A DNA stretch of 64,000 nt from Paenibacillus_E allorhizoplanae (GCF_927798215.1 NZ_CAKMMW010000032.1:1-64000), one strand, 5' to 3'. Counted from the first letter of the stretch, positions 1 to 8,257 are shown. The notes: generated by a model from the sequence alone, not told the origin. Made by a program: numbers and translations.

Positions 1-101
1 GAAGGGATCCACGCGTTCCCATCTCGAACACGACCGTTAAGCCTTCCAGCGTCGATGGTACTTGAACCGCAGGGTTCTGGGAGAGTAGAACGTTGCCAAA
101 C
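1..101 (+). rRNA. rrf: 5S ribosomal RNA, 3' part (5' end outside window)
   Basis: The first ~100 bases match the 3' two thirds of a Firmicutes 5S rRNA: the CCATCTCGAACACG loop region, the AAGCCTTCCAGCG helix strand, and the closing GGGAGAGTAGAACGTTGCC. The 5' end lies before the window, so this is the tail of an rRNA operon. Its intrinsic terminator follows at once. The maturase of 5S precursors, RNase M5 (rnmV), is encoded about 15 kb downstream. Confidence 0.93.
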
Positions 102-107
102 AACTGA

Positions 108-146
108 AAGAGCCTTACTTGGAGAAATCCAGGTAAGGCTCTTTTA
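108..146 (+). terminator. Intrinsic terminator of the rRNA operon
   Basis: AAGAGCCTTACTTGG pairs with CCAGGTAAGGCTCTT (nearly 15 bp, with a short AGAAAT loop) and runs into a short T tract. It sits right after 5S rRNA, as expected for rrn termination. Confidence 0.9.
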
Positions 147-182
147 TTGCATTTCTCCATGAAAGAAGCGCTATGAAACCCA

Positions 183-209
183 AATTAGCTGTAATTAATA
201 CAGCTAATT
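183..209. repeat. Perfect 11-bp inverted repeat downstream of the membrane gene
   Basis: AATTAGCTGTA - ATTAA - TACAGCTAATT forms an 11-bp perfect stem with a 5-base loop. It lies between the rRNA terminator and the 3' end of the minus-strand membrane gene. Neither side has a proper T tract, so it could be a weak bidirectional terminator or a protein-binding palindrome. TTAGCTAA-like words recur nearby (236-246). Confidence 0.5.
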
Positions 210-252
210 CAGTTAATGACATTTTTCAAGTTAATTATTTAGCTAAACTTGG

Positions 253-780
253 TTACTGTATATAACAGGAAGTATCCTTACTTGATATTTTTACTAAACC
301 AGCTTTACGATAAGGCTGGAAACGGAACAGCATCCACAACCGCGGCAGAAGCATCCAACAGTGGAAGATCGTCAGGTGGATCAGCCAAGTACCAGGTATC
401 CAAGGATACAAGATAAGGATCAAGGCAAGTCCAATGCAGAACAGGTGAAACTGTACTTTGGTAACGAGACGTACGGATGCATTGCCTTCAGGCAAGAAAC
501 CGGACCAGAAGATGCCAAAGCGGTAGGACCAACCGCGCATGGCCATGCCAATGGTGAAGTGGAAATAAGCGCGAATGAGCAGGGTGTGGAAGATGAGCAA
601 AAGTGGGTAGCTCACAAGTAGTGGGAGCCAATGAGATGGGTCAAATTTGTACAAGACTATTAGAATAAGGGACGCATAATAGAGAACTATTTTATAGATA
701 GAATGATAAAATCGCCTCATTAACGTGTAGCTGTAAATCGTAGATTGTTTAGATAAATTGGATTCTTGTTTGATTGACAT
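253..780 (-). CDS. Orphan integral membrane protein, function unknown
   Basis: I do not recognise this protein. The open frame extends upstream to 852, but the ATG at 780 has a good ribosome site (GGAGGT, 7 bases before it), giving 175 residues. The product is rich in Leu, Ile, Phe, Trp and Tyr, with about four hydrophobic segments (starting near residues 30, 52, 107 and 130). It begins with a polar Ser/Gln/Lys stretch and ends in a basic, polar tail. No enzyme motif is visible. It stands alone on the minus strand between an rRNA operon and gin, divergent from gin. The aromatic-rich helices and the SD-supported start argue that it is a real gene. Confidence 0.6.
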   Translation of the reverse strand: MSIKQESNLSKQSTIYSYTLMRRFYHSIYKIVLYYASLILIVLYKFDPSHWLPLLVSYPLLLIFHTLLIRAYFHFTIGMAMRGWSYRFGIFWSGFLPEGNASVRLVTKVQFHLFCIGLALILILYPWIPGTWLIHLTIFHCWMLLPRLWMLFRFQPYRKAGLVKISSKDTSCYIQ

Positions 781-859
781 AAAAGGGACCTCCGCGCTGC
801 GGTAACGTGTTATGAAGGTATTATCGGCATCTCCCTGCCAAAATATGAGCATTTAGCTA

Positions 860-888
860 GTTTAGGAGAATCGAGAATCGGACATACT
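860..888 (+). promoter_or_regulatory. Sigma-F (forespore) promoter of gin/csfB
   Basis: GTTTA (860-864) and GGACATACT (880-888) are separated by 15 bases. They match the sigma-F consensus GYWTA-15-GGNNANANT at every fixed position. The csfB gene of B. subtilis is known to be sigma-F dependent, so element and gene agree. Confidence 0.8.
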
Positions 889-915
889 AGTCATAAAAGA
901 TCGTGGGGTGATCAT

Positions 916-1116
916 ATGGAGGAGAATCGGCTTGGACTATGTATGATTTGTGAGAAACAGCGGATTGGCGGTATTCATATTGTGACGGCGTTCATATGTG
1001 ATGAATGTAGTGAAGAGATCGTCAAAACCAACGTTTCAGACCAGAAATATCCGTTTTTTGTGAATCAGATGAAGAAGGCATTTTACATGGGAAATTCGAG
1101 GCAGTATATGAATTAA
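916..1116 (+). CDS. csfB: Anti-sigma factor Gin (CsfB)
   Basis: A 66-residue protein matching the Gin/CsfB family (64 residues in B. subtilis) over its whole length. Gin is a small zinc protein made in the forespore that binds and inhibits sigma-G (and sigma-E), keeping late forespore transcription off until the right stage. Two CxxC pairs (C9/C12 and C28/C31) form the zinc site. The family block GIHIVTAFICDEC and the C-terminal SDQKYPFFVNQMK are clear. The start is an ATG behind GGGGTG. A sigma-F promoter lies just upstream and a terminator just downstream, so it is a single-gene unit. The neighbours xpaC and yaaN found in B. subtilis are absent. Confidence 0.92.
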   Translation: MEENRLGLCMICEKQRIGGIHIVTAFICDECSEEIVKTNVSDQKYPFFVNQMKKAFYMGNSRQYMN

Positions 1117-1120
1117 GAGG

Positions 1121-1155
1121 AGAAGCTTCTTTATAGAAGCTTTTTTTGTTTTTTT
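1121..1155 (+). terminator. Intrinsic terminator after csfB
   Basis: AAGCTTC - TTTATA - GAAGCTT followed by a run of T residues (TTTTTTTGTTTTTTT). Confidence 0.88.
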
Positions 1156-1185
1156 ATCGGTAATCCACTACTATAGAAGGGTAAA

Positions 1186-2739
1186 TTGAAAATTGAAAGC
1201 TATTGTAGCTGGGGGAGTTTGATCTGTTTGTGCAGCGAACATTTACATAAGGCTCAAGCCCCTCTTTTTGAGGCTATGGTTGCCCATCACGCTACGAGGT
1301 CCATTAGCCTGCATGTGCCAGGTCATAAATCAGGCCAAGGGCTGCTCGAAGAAGGAACAAGCTTTCTACAATCGATCATGTCTATTGATTATACAGAAAT
1401 AACGGGACTGGATGATTTACATCATCCGGAAGGCGTTATTAGGGAGGCAGAACAGCTCGCGGCAGCATGTTTTGGCGCGGAGGAGACGTATTTTCTCATT
1501 GGAGGGAGTACGATTGGTAATTTAGCCATGATCGGAGCTGTTTGTCAGAGGGATGACCTCATTCTTGTTCAAAGGAATGTACATAAATCAGTCATTCATG
1601 GGCTCATGCTGGCAGGTGCGCAAGCTATATTCTTAGCGCCAGAGGTCGATCAAGAAACAGGTGTAGCAACATATGTACATATCGAAGTTGTTAAACAAGC
1701 GATGGAGCAGTATCCAAATGCGAAGGCGTTATTTATAACGAATCCGAATTATTATGGTATAGGAACGGATTTGAAGCCTTTTGCAGAGCTAATGCATGAG
1801 AAAGGAAAGCTTTTGCTAGTGGATGAAGCGCATGGTGCGCATTTCGGCTTCCACGAAGAGGTGCCAGCATCCGCCTTGTCCCAAGGCGCTGACGCCGTCG
1901 TACAGTCGACACATAAGATGTTAACCGCTATGACCATGGGAGCTATGCTGCATGTACAGGGGCCCAGGATCAACCGGAAAGCCATCCAGCATTTGTTGGC
2001 GATGCTGCAGAGCTCAAGCCCATCCTATCCAATCATGGCGTCTTTAGACTTGGCGAGGAAGCGAATGCATACGGAAGGGCACGCGTGGTTGGAACAAGGA
2101 CTTCATATGATGAAGGAATTCAGAGAAAACTTAGAGGCGTTGCCATGTTTCCATGTCTACCCAAGGGAAAATCAACAGGCGATCGGCGCGGGAGTCGTCG
2201 AAACAACAGATCCTTTTAAAATTGCTATATATGACCCTACTCTTATCCTTTCTGGAGCCGAGCTCAAAGAACGTTTAGAGGCCGAGGGCTGTTATATTGA
2301 GATGACTGATGGCTATCTAGTTTTACTGGTATTTACCCCTGCTAACTCAAGGGAGGATATGTTGCGTGTAGTCCAAGTTTTAAGCAACATTTGTTTGGAC
2401 ATCATGAACCGTAAGCAGGAACTTCAGGCGCCTATCTCGAATATAATTAAATTACCCACCTACGCACCCATCTCCTCACCGATAAGGTTTGACCATCGTG
2501 TCTTGTTTCAAGGGACAACTCAAATGGTTAATATAGAGGAAGCGATTGGGAAGCGTTCAGGTGAGATGGTCATTCCTTATCCGCCAGGTATTCCTTATTT
2601 ATATCCAGGTGAAGTCATAACGGCTTCTGTAGCTGAGGCACTCGTATTTTTGGCTAGACAGGGGATCAGGTTCCAAGGAACCTATTTTGGACAGACGCAC
2701 AAATTAACTATATACACAGATCACGAAGAGACTTCGTGA
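1186..2739 (+). CDS. Orn/Lys/Arg decarboxylase family protein (YaaO-like)
   Basis: A PLP-dependent fold-type I decarboxylase of the arginine/lysine/ornithine family, probably polyamine related; the substrate cannot be read from sequence. HVPGHKSG lies near residues 43-50, LVDEAHGAHFG supplies the cofactor-binding Asp, and the Schiff-base lysine is in QSTHK (K244). A smaller C-terminal domain follows. The start is uncertain. TTG 1186 gives 517 residues behind a closely spaced AGAAGGG. TTG 1228 (503 residues) has a stronger GGGGGAG 10 bases upstream and fits the family better, since similarity begins at APLFEAMVAHH. It is followed closely by tmk, as yaaO is in B. subtilis. Confidence 0.85.
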   Translation: MKIESYCSWGSLICLCSEHLHKAQAPLFEAMVAHHATRSISLHVPGHKSGQGLLEEGTSFLQSIMSIDYTEITGLDDLHHPEGVIREAEQLAAACFGAEETYFLIGGSTIGNLAMIGAVCQRDDLILVQRNVHKSVIHGLMLAGAQAIFLAPEVDQETGVATYVHIEVVKQAMEQYPNAKALFITNPNYYGIGTDLKPFAELMHEKGKLLLVDEAHGAHFGFHEEVPASALSQGADAVVQSTHKMLTAMTMGAMLHVQGPRINRKAIQHLLAMLQSSSPSYPIMASLDLARKRMHTEGHAWLEQGLHMMKEFRENLEALPCFHVYPRENQQAIGAGVVETTDPFKIAIYDPTLILSGAELKERLEAEGCYIEMTDGYLVLLVFTPANSREDMLRVVQVLSNICLDIMNRKQELQAPISNIIKLPTYAPISSPIRFDHRVLFQGTTQMVNIEEAIGKRSGEMVIPYPPGIPYLYPGEVITASVAEALVFLARQGIRFQGTYFGQTHKLTIYTDHEETS

Positions 2740-2760
2740 GGCAGTATGCAGGAGGAACAC

Positions 2761-3417
2761 GTGAACGGAATATTCATAACGTTTGAAGGGCCAGATGGCT
2801 CCGGAAAAACAACACAGCTCAAAAAGATAGCGAAGGAGCTACAAAAGTTAGGACATGACGTACTTGTTACAAGAGAACCGGGTGGCACTGCAATTAGCGA
2901 TAAAATCCGCAGTATTATTCTCGATCCTGTGAATGGGGAGATGGTGGATCAAGCAGAAGTATTGCTTTATGCAGCATCGCGTGCGCAACATGTTCATGAG
3001 CTTATCCTTCCAGCACTGAAAGCTGGTCGAATTGTCCTTTGCGATCGATTTATTGATGCTAGTGTAGCCTACCAATCTTATGGGCTTGGTGTAGATATCG
3101 AGATGGTGAAGAATATTTCGAAATATGCGAGCTCAGGGCTGCAGGCAACTAGGACTTATATGATGGACGTTCCCGTTGAAGTGAGTTTGGAGCGGTTAAA
3201 TCAGCGAGCAGGTGCTACGGAGTTTACACAACAGTTGGATCGCATTGAGCAGAAAAATGTCGAATATCACAGCAGAGTACGAGCAGGCTTCCACCAAATT
3301 GCAGCCGATCATCCTAAACGAGTCATCATGATTGATGCTAATCGAGATGTAGAACGCATCGCCGCGGATATATGGCAGGATTGCAAACAGTTGCTTGAGG
3401 AACATATTTCCGTCTAA
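2761..3417 (+). CDS. tmk: Thymidylate kinase
   Basis: Phosphorylates dTMP to dTDP for DNA synthesis. The P-loop GPDGSGKT lies at residues 10-17. The DRF motif is in LCDRFIDASVAYQ, and a LID region follows with RAGATEFTQQLDRIEQ. Length (218 residues) is normal. I chose GTG 2761 because AGGAGG ends five bases upstream and MNGIFITFEG aligns with the family N terminus. An in-frame ATG at 2746 would add five residues but would include the SD in the coding region. It heads the run tmk-darA-yaaR-holB-ricT-yabA. Confidence 0.96.
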   Translation: MNGIFITFEGPDGSGKTTQLKKIAKELQKLGHDVLVTREPGGTAISDKIRSIILDPVNGEMVDQAEVLLYAASRAQHVHELILPALKAGRIVLCDRFIDASVAYQSYGLGVDIEMVKNISKYASSGLQATRTYMMDVPVEVSLERLNQRAGATEFTQQLDRIEQKNVEYHSRVRAGFHQIAADHPKRVIMIDANRDVERIAADIWQDCKQLLEEHISV

Positions 3418-3462
3418 AGCAGAAAACCAATTCTTAGTTTATAATATAAGGAGGCATCACTT

Positions 3463-3792
3463 ATGAAACTAGTCGTAGCCGTTGTTCAGGATAAAGACAG
3501 TAACCGTCTCTCTAACGCTTTAATTAAGGAAGGGTTTAGAGCCACGAAGTTGGCAAGTACCGGTGGGTTTTTGCGTGCGGGGAACACAACCTTTATGATT
3601 GGTACGGAAGATGATCGTGTGCAAGAGGTGATGCAGGTGATTCGAGCAAATTGTAAAATTCGCGAGCAGTTGGTGACACCTGTTTCTCCAATGGGAGGAA
3701 CGACGGATTCGTACATTCCATTCCCTGTGGAAGTACAAGTGGGTGGAGCGGCCGTTTTCGTATTGCCAGTCGAACGATTCGAGCATTTCTAA
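3463..3792 (+). CDS. darA: Cyclic di-AMP receptor DarA (PII-like)
   Basis: A 109-residue PII-like trimeric protein of the YaaQ/DarA/PstA family, which binds the second messenger c-di-AMP. MKLVVAVVQDKDSNRL at the N terminus and TKLASTGGFLRAGNTTFMIG (residues 28-47, the ligand-contacting T-loop base) are diagnostic. The downstream partner of DarA is not settled in the literature. ATG 3463 follows AGGAGG. It sits between tmk and yaaR as in B. subtilis. A c-di-AMP riboswitch lies 10 kb downstream, so this window has both a protein and an RNA sensor of the nucleotide. Confidence 0.95.
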   Translation: MKLVVAVVQDKDSNRLSNALIKEGFRATKLASTGGFLRAGNTTFMIGTEDDRVQEVMQVIRANCKIREQLVTPVSPMGGTTDSYIPFPVEVQVGGAAVFVLPVERFEHF

Positions 3793-3825
3793 ATATAATC
3801 AGCTCTACACAAGGATGGATGCGTC

Positions 3826-4272
3826 TTGAAAATTAACCCGGGGCTGCAGCCCATCGGTAAGAATATTAAAGTTGGTGAGAATGTTCCTCCGCCGCAGATG
3901 GCTCCGCGCAATTTCTCTGACATCATGCAGCAGCACGATGAGAAGTATACGCAGGAACAGTTGACCAAAATGGTACAGCAAATTACACTTCAAGGCGACC
4001 GCTTATCGAGAGGCATGACAGTTAGAGAGCTTCTGCAATATAAGCTTCTCATTCGTCAGTTTCTCGAAGAAACGGCTCGTCGAGGTGTTAACTTAAGAGA
4101 TACGAAGGGCTGGGATCGTCGCGGTCGTTCGAAGCGATATAAGCTTTTGGAAGCAATCGATCAAGAGCTCCTCTTGTTAGCCGATGAATTATTGGAGAAT
4201 GAGCAGGGGCGGATCGAAATTTTGCATAGAATCGGAGAAATCCGAGGCATGTTGATTAACTTGTTATTTTAA
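3826..4272 (+). CDS. yaaR: YaaR family protein (DUF327)
   Basis: A 148-residue, mostly helical, charged protein of the YaaR/DUF327 family, whose function is not established. The family block EQLTKMVQQITLQGDRLSRGMTVREL and the C-terminal RIEILHRIGEIRGMLINLLF are recognisable. The start is TTG 3826, with AAGGAT nine bases upstream; no in-frame ATG lies nearby. It is always found between darA and holB in this gene neighbourhood. A role near the replisome is only a guess from position. Confidence 0.88.
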   Translation: MKINPGLQPIGKNIKVGENVPPPQMAPRNFSDIMQQHDEKYTQEQLTKMVQQITLQGDRLSRGMTVRELLQYKLLIRQFLEETARRGVNLRDTKGWDRRGRSKRYKLLEAIDQELLLLADELLENEQGRIEILHRIGEIRGMLINLLF

Positions 4273-4302
4273 AAATATAAGTGTGTAATGGGGCGAAAAT
4301 AA

Positions 4303-5280
4303 ATGTCCTTTCAAGCTATACCGGGACAAGCAGCAGCCAAACGGCTGCTGCAGAACGGACTACGTCAAGACAGGCTGTCGCATGCGTATATTTTTAGTGG
4401 TCCTGTTGGGACAGGGCGTTCCGAGATGGCAATCGCACTCGCCAAAGCGATCTATTGTCAGAATGGGACAGATGATGCATGCGGTGAATGCCTAGAATGC
4501 CGTAAGGTCGAACATGGCAATCATCCAGATCTCCATATGGTCGCTCCTGAAGGCGCTTCAATTAAGATTGAGCAGATTCGGGAGTTGCAGAAAGAGTTCG
4601 CCTACAGGGCAACAGCGTCTGGAACGAAAATATATGTCTTATACCATGCAGAGAAAATGACGGTACAGGCTGCGAATAGTTTGTTGAAATTTCTAGAGGA
4701 ACCGAACTCTCGTGTGGTCGCGATTCTGATCACCGAGAACGGAAATGCGCTGTTACCTACGATTCAATCGCGGGCACAGTGGATCCAATTTACACCAATG
4801 GCACGTGAACAGATGGTGCTCACATTGCTGGAAGAAGGACTTCCAGCGGCATTAGTACAACCTGCAGCGCATGTAACAGCAGGTTTGCAAGCGGCAAGAG
4901 ATTTAATTGCAGCAAATTGGTTTGCAGAAATGAGAACCGTAATGTTACAATTAGCGAAGGAGACGCTCACACGTTTCCCTACTTCCATGATTACCGTACA
5001 ACAGCGGATTGTGAAAACAGAACTTGCGGATCATGTTTCGGCTTTGTTCGACTTATTGATCCTCTGGTTTAAAGATATGGTGCAGTTGCGCCTTGAGCGC
5101 AGAGATAAGCTTGTATATAATGACCAGCTAGACTGGATGAGCTCCCTCGCTTTAAGTCGAGATGTCTCGGTCTGGGTGCGTATGATGGAGCAAGCCGTAG
5201 ATTTACAAAAGCGACTGCGTTCCAATGCCAATTCTCAGCTGGTTATAGAGAAAATGCTCGTGGAGATGCAGGGGGTGTAA
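4303..5280 (+). CDS. holB: DNA polymerase III, delta' subunit
   Basis: Clamp-loader delta' subunit (325 residues), part of the pentameric complex that loads the sliding clamp. The AAA+ fold begins with RLSHAYIFSGPVGTGRS (residues 24-40). The P-loop lysine is replaced by Arg (GTGRS), in line with delta' being a non-hydrolysing subunit. A zinc module is visible (C52, C60, C63, C66), then GNHPDLHMV and SLLKFLEEPN, all typical of HolB. It is followed one base after the stop codon by ricT, so the two are translationally linked. Confidence 0.93.
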   Translation: MSFQAIPGQAAAKRLLQNGLRQDRLSHAYIFSGPVGTGRSEMAIALAKAIYCQNGTDDACGECLECRKVEHGNHPDLHMVAPEGASIKIEQIRELQKEFAYRATASGTKIYVLYHAEKMTVQAANSLLKFLEEPNSRVVAILITENGNALLPTIQSRAQWIQFTPMAREQMVLTLLEEGLPAALVQPAAHVTAGLQAARDLIAANWFAEMRTVMLQLAKETLTRFPTSMITVQQRIVKTELADHVSALFDLLILWFKDMVQLRLERRDKLVYNDQLDWMSSLALSRDVSVWVRMMEQAVDLQKRLRSNANSQLVIEKMLVEMQGV

Positions 5281-5281
5281 G

Positions 5282-6085
5282 ATGTACTCAGTGGTTGGCG
5301 TCCGCTTCAAGAAGGCGGGTAAAATATATTATTTTGATCCCATTGATTTACCGATCGAGAAAGAAAGTGCCGTTATAGTTGAGACCGCACGCGGTGTAGA
5401 ATACGGCAAGGTCGTGGTGGGCAAAAAGATCGTCAAAGAAAACGATGTGGTTCTGCCACTCAAAAAAGTCATTCGCATTGCGGATGATACGGATGCTGAT
5501 CTGGTTGAAGAGAATAAAAAAGCAGCCAAGGACGCTTTCCAAACGTGTCATGATAAAATAAAAGACCACAGTCTTAAGATGAAGCTAGTGGACGTAGAGT
5601 ATACCTTCGACCGAAATAAAATTATTTTTTATTTTACAGCTGAAGGACGCGTCGATTTCCGTGAGCTTGTGAAGGATTTGGCTAGTATTTTTCGGACAAG
5701 AATCGAGCTCCGTCAAATTGGTGTGCGTGATGAAGCGAAGATGTTGGGTGGCATAGGTCCGTGTGGGCGAATTCTATGTTGTTCTTCCTTCTTAGGTGAT
5801 TTCGAGCCAGTCTCCATTAAGATGGCGAAAGATCAGAATCTGTCCTTGAATCCGACCAAGATATCAGGGTTATGCGGAAGATTAATGTGTTGCTTGAAAT
5901 ATGAACATGATAACTATGAAAGTGCCAAAGATTCGTTGCCGACGGTTGGCCGATTAGTGATTACTTCTTTTGGCAGTGGCAAAGTATTGGGACTTAATAT
6001 TAAAGAACGTACGGCAAAAGTTCAATTGTTTGATCTTGGGAAAGCGCTAGATCTACCATTCGATGATGTTGTTGAACAAGAGTAG
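5282..6085 (+). CDS. ricT: RicT (YaaT), PSP1-domain subunit of the Y-complex
   Basis: A 267-residue PSP1-family protein. With RicA (YlbF) and RicF (YmcA) it forms the [4Fe-4S]-carrying complex needed for maturation of many mRNAs by RNase Y and for timely sporulation, competence and biofilm onset in B. subtilis. Two Cys clusters typical of RicT are visible: GPCGRILCC near residues 159-168 and GLCGRLMCC near 197-205. The ATG starts one base after the holB stop. The N-terminal beta-rich part (VGVRFKKAGKIYYFDP) matches the family. ricA and ricF are not in this window. Confidence 0.94.
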   Translation: MYSVVGVRFKKAGKIYYFDPIDLPIEKESAVIVETARGVEYGKVVVGKKIVKENDVVLPLKKVIRIADDTDADLVEENKKAAKDAFQTCHDKIKDHSLKMKLVDVEYTFDRNKIIFYFTAEGRVDFRELVKDLASIFRTRIELRQIGVRDEAKMLGGIGPCGRILCCSSFLGDFEPVSIKMAKDQNLSLNPTKISGLCGRLMCCLKYEHDNYESAKDSLPTVGRLVITSFGSGKVLGLNIKERTAKVQLFDLGKALDLPFDDVVEQE

Positions 6086-6145
6086 AAGATCGAGGATCCA
6101 AGGAGGCGCTGGCCAGTAAGCATGCATGGCACTAGAGGTGAAAGC

Positions 6146-6490
6146 GTGGATAAACAAGATATTTTTGGACAAATAGATGGGATCGAAGAACGAATGGGTA
6201 CCACGTATGCGGAATTAGGTGCCTTGAAGAAACGGATTATTACCCTCATCGAAGAAAATAAGAGATTAAGCATAGAGAATCAGCAGCTGCGTAAGCTCAT
6301 TCGCCAAGAGGAAACGGTGGTTGAGGAGCCGACGAGAGATACTGCTGAGGAACCGGTACAGCTACCAGGAGCCGGATATGATAATTTAACCCGCTTATAC
6401 AATGAAGGATTTCATATTTGCAATGTGTATTATGGACACCTTCGGACCGAGGGAGATTGTTTGTTTTGCTTATCCTTTTTAAATAAATAA
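6146..6490 (+). CDS. yabA: Replication initiation control protein YabA
   Basis: YabA (114 residues from GTG 6146) restrains initiation by binding DnaA and the DnaN clamp. The N-terminal half is a coiled coil (about residues 3-55, including LIEENKRLSIENQQLRKLI). The C-terminal zinc domain FHICNVYYG..EGDCLFCLSFLN carries the His/Cys ligands. I chose GTG 6146 because GAGGTG ends five bases before it and MDKQDIFGQ aligns with the B. subtilis N terminus. The open frame back to ATG 6122 adds eight residues that do not fit. A terminator follows. Confidence 0.94.
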   Translation: MDKQDIFGQIDGIEERMGTTYAELGALKKRIITLIEENKRLSIENQQLRKLIRQEETVVEEPTRDTAEEPVQLPGAGYDNLTRLYNEGFHICNVYYGHLRTEGDCLFCLSFLNK

Positions 6491-6498
6491 GACGTTTG

Positions 6499-6528
6499 GC
6501 CGTAGGGGTGTATCCCTTACGGTTTTTT
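6499..6528 (+). terminator. Intrinsic terminator after yabA
   Basis: CCGTAGGG - TGTAT - CCCTTACGG then TTTTTTT; it closes the tmk-yabA run. Confidence 0.88.
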
Positions 6529-6562
6529 TCCATAATAAGCAACAAAGAGAAAGGAAAGACGT

Positions 6563-7324
6563 ATGAAGCAAGTTTCGTTACTACAGACTGAACGAATTGA
6601 TGATTTATTGACATATGATTTGAAAATTATCCAAAGTGATGAAGTGTTCAGCTTCTCGATGGATGCAGTACTCCTAGGGAGGTTCAGCAGTGTTCCGCCC
6701 AAGGGGCGAATCGTAGACTTATGCACAGGTAATGGCGTGGTGCCCCTGTTGCTGTCAACAAGGACACGTGCGGAGATCTGGGGCGTTGAGATCCAGGAAC
6801 GCTTGGCGGATATGGCTGTGCGCAATGCAGAGATTAATGATCTATCGGAACGGCTGCATATGGTGCAGGGCGATTTGAAAACGATTCACAAAACCTTGGG
6901 ACATGGACAATTTGATGCTGTCACGGTGAATCCACCCTATCTGCCTGTTCCCAATGGGGAGCAGAATAGTAATGCGCATTTTGCGGCGGCGCGTCACGAG
7001 ATTCATTGCACGCTGGAGGATGTGATTGCGGCAAGTGCTAAGCTTGTCAAAGCAGGCGGTAAAGTGGCCATGGTACACCGGGCTACGCGGCTGGTGGACA
7101 TCGTTTGTCTCATGAGGCAGTACCGTATCGAACCGAAACGAATCCGTTATGTCCATGCACGTGCTGGAGAAGAAGCGATGATGGTGCTAATCGAAGGGAT
7201 GAAGGACGGTAAGCCAGAAATTCGCACCCTGCCACCTCTGATCGTATACACAGAGAAGGAAGAATACTGCCAAGAGCTGAAAGACATCTACTATGGAGGA
7301 CGGAGCGCTCTGGAGTTCTCGTAG
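6563..7324 (+). CDS. trmN6: tRNA1(Val) (adenine(37)-N6)-methyltransferase (YabB/TrmN6)
   Basis: A 253-residue class I SAM-dependent N6-adenine methyltransferase. The SAM-binding loop is VDLCTGNGVVPLLL near residues 50-63, and the catalytic NPPY motif lies at 123-126. In B. subtilis the orthologue YabB sits in the same place and acts on A37 of tRNA1(Val); substrate is inferred from family and position. The GIY-YIG gene yazA, which normally follows, is missing here and rsmI comes next. Confidence 0.9.
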   Translation: MKQVSLLQTERIDDLLTYDLKIIQSDEVFSFSMDAVLLGRFSSVPPKGRIVDLCTGNGVVPLLLSTRTRAEIWGVEIQERLADMAVRNAEINDLSERLHMVQGDLKTIHKTLGHGQFDAVTVNPPYLPVPNGEQNSNAHFAAARHEIHCTLEDVIAASAKLVKAGGKVAMVHRATRLVDIVCLMRQYRIEPKRIRYVHARAGEEAMMVLIEGMKDGKPEIRTLPPLIVYTEKEEYCQELKDIYYGGRSALEFS

Positions 7325-7369
7325 ATAGGCTAACTGTACGATTAATATAAAGTGATGAGGGATTGAACT

Positions 7370-8257
7370 GTGAGTGTAACGATACAGAAAAGCTACCGCG
7401 AGGATGCTAGCGGTGTAGGCACACTATACCTGGTTGCCACACCGATCGGCAACCTTGAAGATATGACCTTCCGCGCGATCCGCACGCTGAAGGAAGTAAG
7501 CATGATTGCCGCGGAAGACACGCGGCAAACGCGCAAGCTGCTGACCCATTTCGAAGTCGCTACGCGACTGGTCAGCTATCACGAACACAACAAGCAAGCA
7601 AGCGGCCCGGAACTCGTCCGCTTGCTGCTTGAAGGGCAGAGCATCGCGCTAGTCAGCGATGCTGGCCTGCCGGCCATTTCCGACCCAGGTTATGACCTGG
7701 TGCGGATGGCCGTAGACGAGGGCGTGCCGGTGGTGCCCATCCCCGGCGCCAATGCGGCCCTGTCGGCGCTGATTGCATCAGGGTTGCCGACAGAGAGATT
7801 TGCCTTCGTCGGATTTCTCCCTCGGGAGAAAAAGGATCAGACGAAGTTGCTTGAAGGGCTGCAGCATGTGCAAGACACATTGCTGTTCTATGAATCGCCG
7901 CACCGCGTGGAGAAAACACTTCTGCGCATGGCGGAAGTGTGGGGGGCGGAGCGCAGGGTTTGCCTCGCCCGCGAGCTGACGAAGCGGTTCGAGGAGTTCC
8001 TGCGCGGCACAATCGCAGAGTGCCTCGCGCACTTGGAGCAGTACCCGCCTCAGGGCGAGTACTGCGTGATCGCCGAAGGCGCATCCGACGCGGCCGTGCA
8101 GATTGCTGCTGACGGCTGGTGGGAGGCGAAGTCGCTCGGTGAGCATGTCGCCCACTATGAGGAGCGCGGAATCGATCGCAAGGAAGCGCTGAAGCTGGTT
8201 GCAACGGATCGCGGATTATCGAAGCGTGATGTATACAATGCGTTACTGGAGCGTTAA
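7370..8257 (+). CDS. rsmI: 16S rRNA (cytidine(1402)-2'-O)-methyltransferase
   Basis: RsmI, 295 residues, a tetrapyrrole-methylase-fold enzyme that 2'-O-methylates C1402 in the ribosomal P-site. TLYLVATPIGNLEDMTFRAI, AAEDTRQTRKLL, LVSDAGLPAISDPG and IPGANAALSALIASGLPTERF are signature blocks. The start is GTG 7370 behind GATGAGGG. From about 7400 to 8200 the gene is markedly more GC-rich than trmN6 and the abrB region, and the third codon positions are mostly G/C. Because of that, long antisense frames appear here; they are not genes. Confidence 0.95.
   Translation: MSVTIQKSYREDASGVGTLYLVATPIGNLEDMTFRAIRTLKEVSMIAAEDTRQTRKLLTHFEVATRLVSYHEHNKQASGPELVRLLLEGQSIALVSDAGLPAISDPGYDLVRMAVDEGVPVVPIPGANAALSALIASGLPTERFAFVGFLPREKKDQTKLLEGLQHVQDTLLFYESPHRVEKTLLRMAEVWGAERRVCLARELTKRFEEFLRGTIAECLAHLEQYPPQGEYCVIAEGASDAAVQIAADGWWEAKSLGEHVAHYEERGIDRKEALKLVATDRGLSKRDVYNALLER

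Noticed and set aside
361..621. Plus-strand 86-codon frame opposite the membrane protein
   Set aside because: No ribosome site, unlike the minus-strand gene, and a non-protein-like composition.
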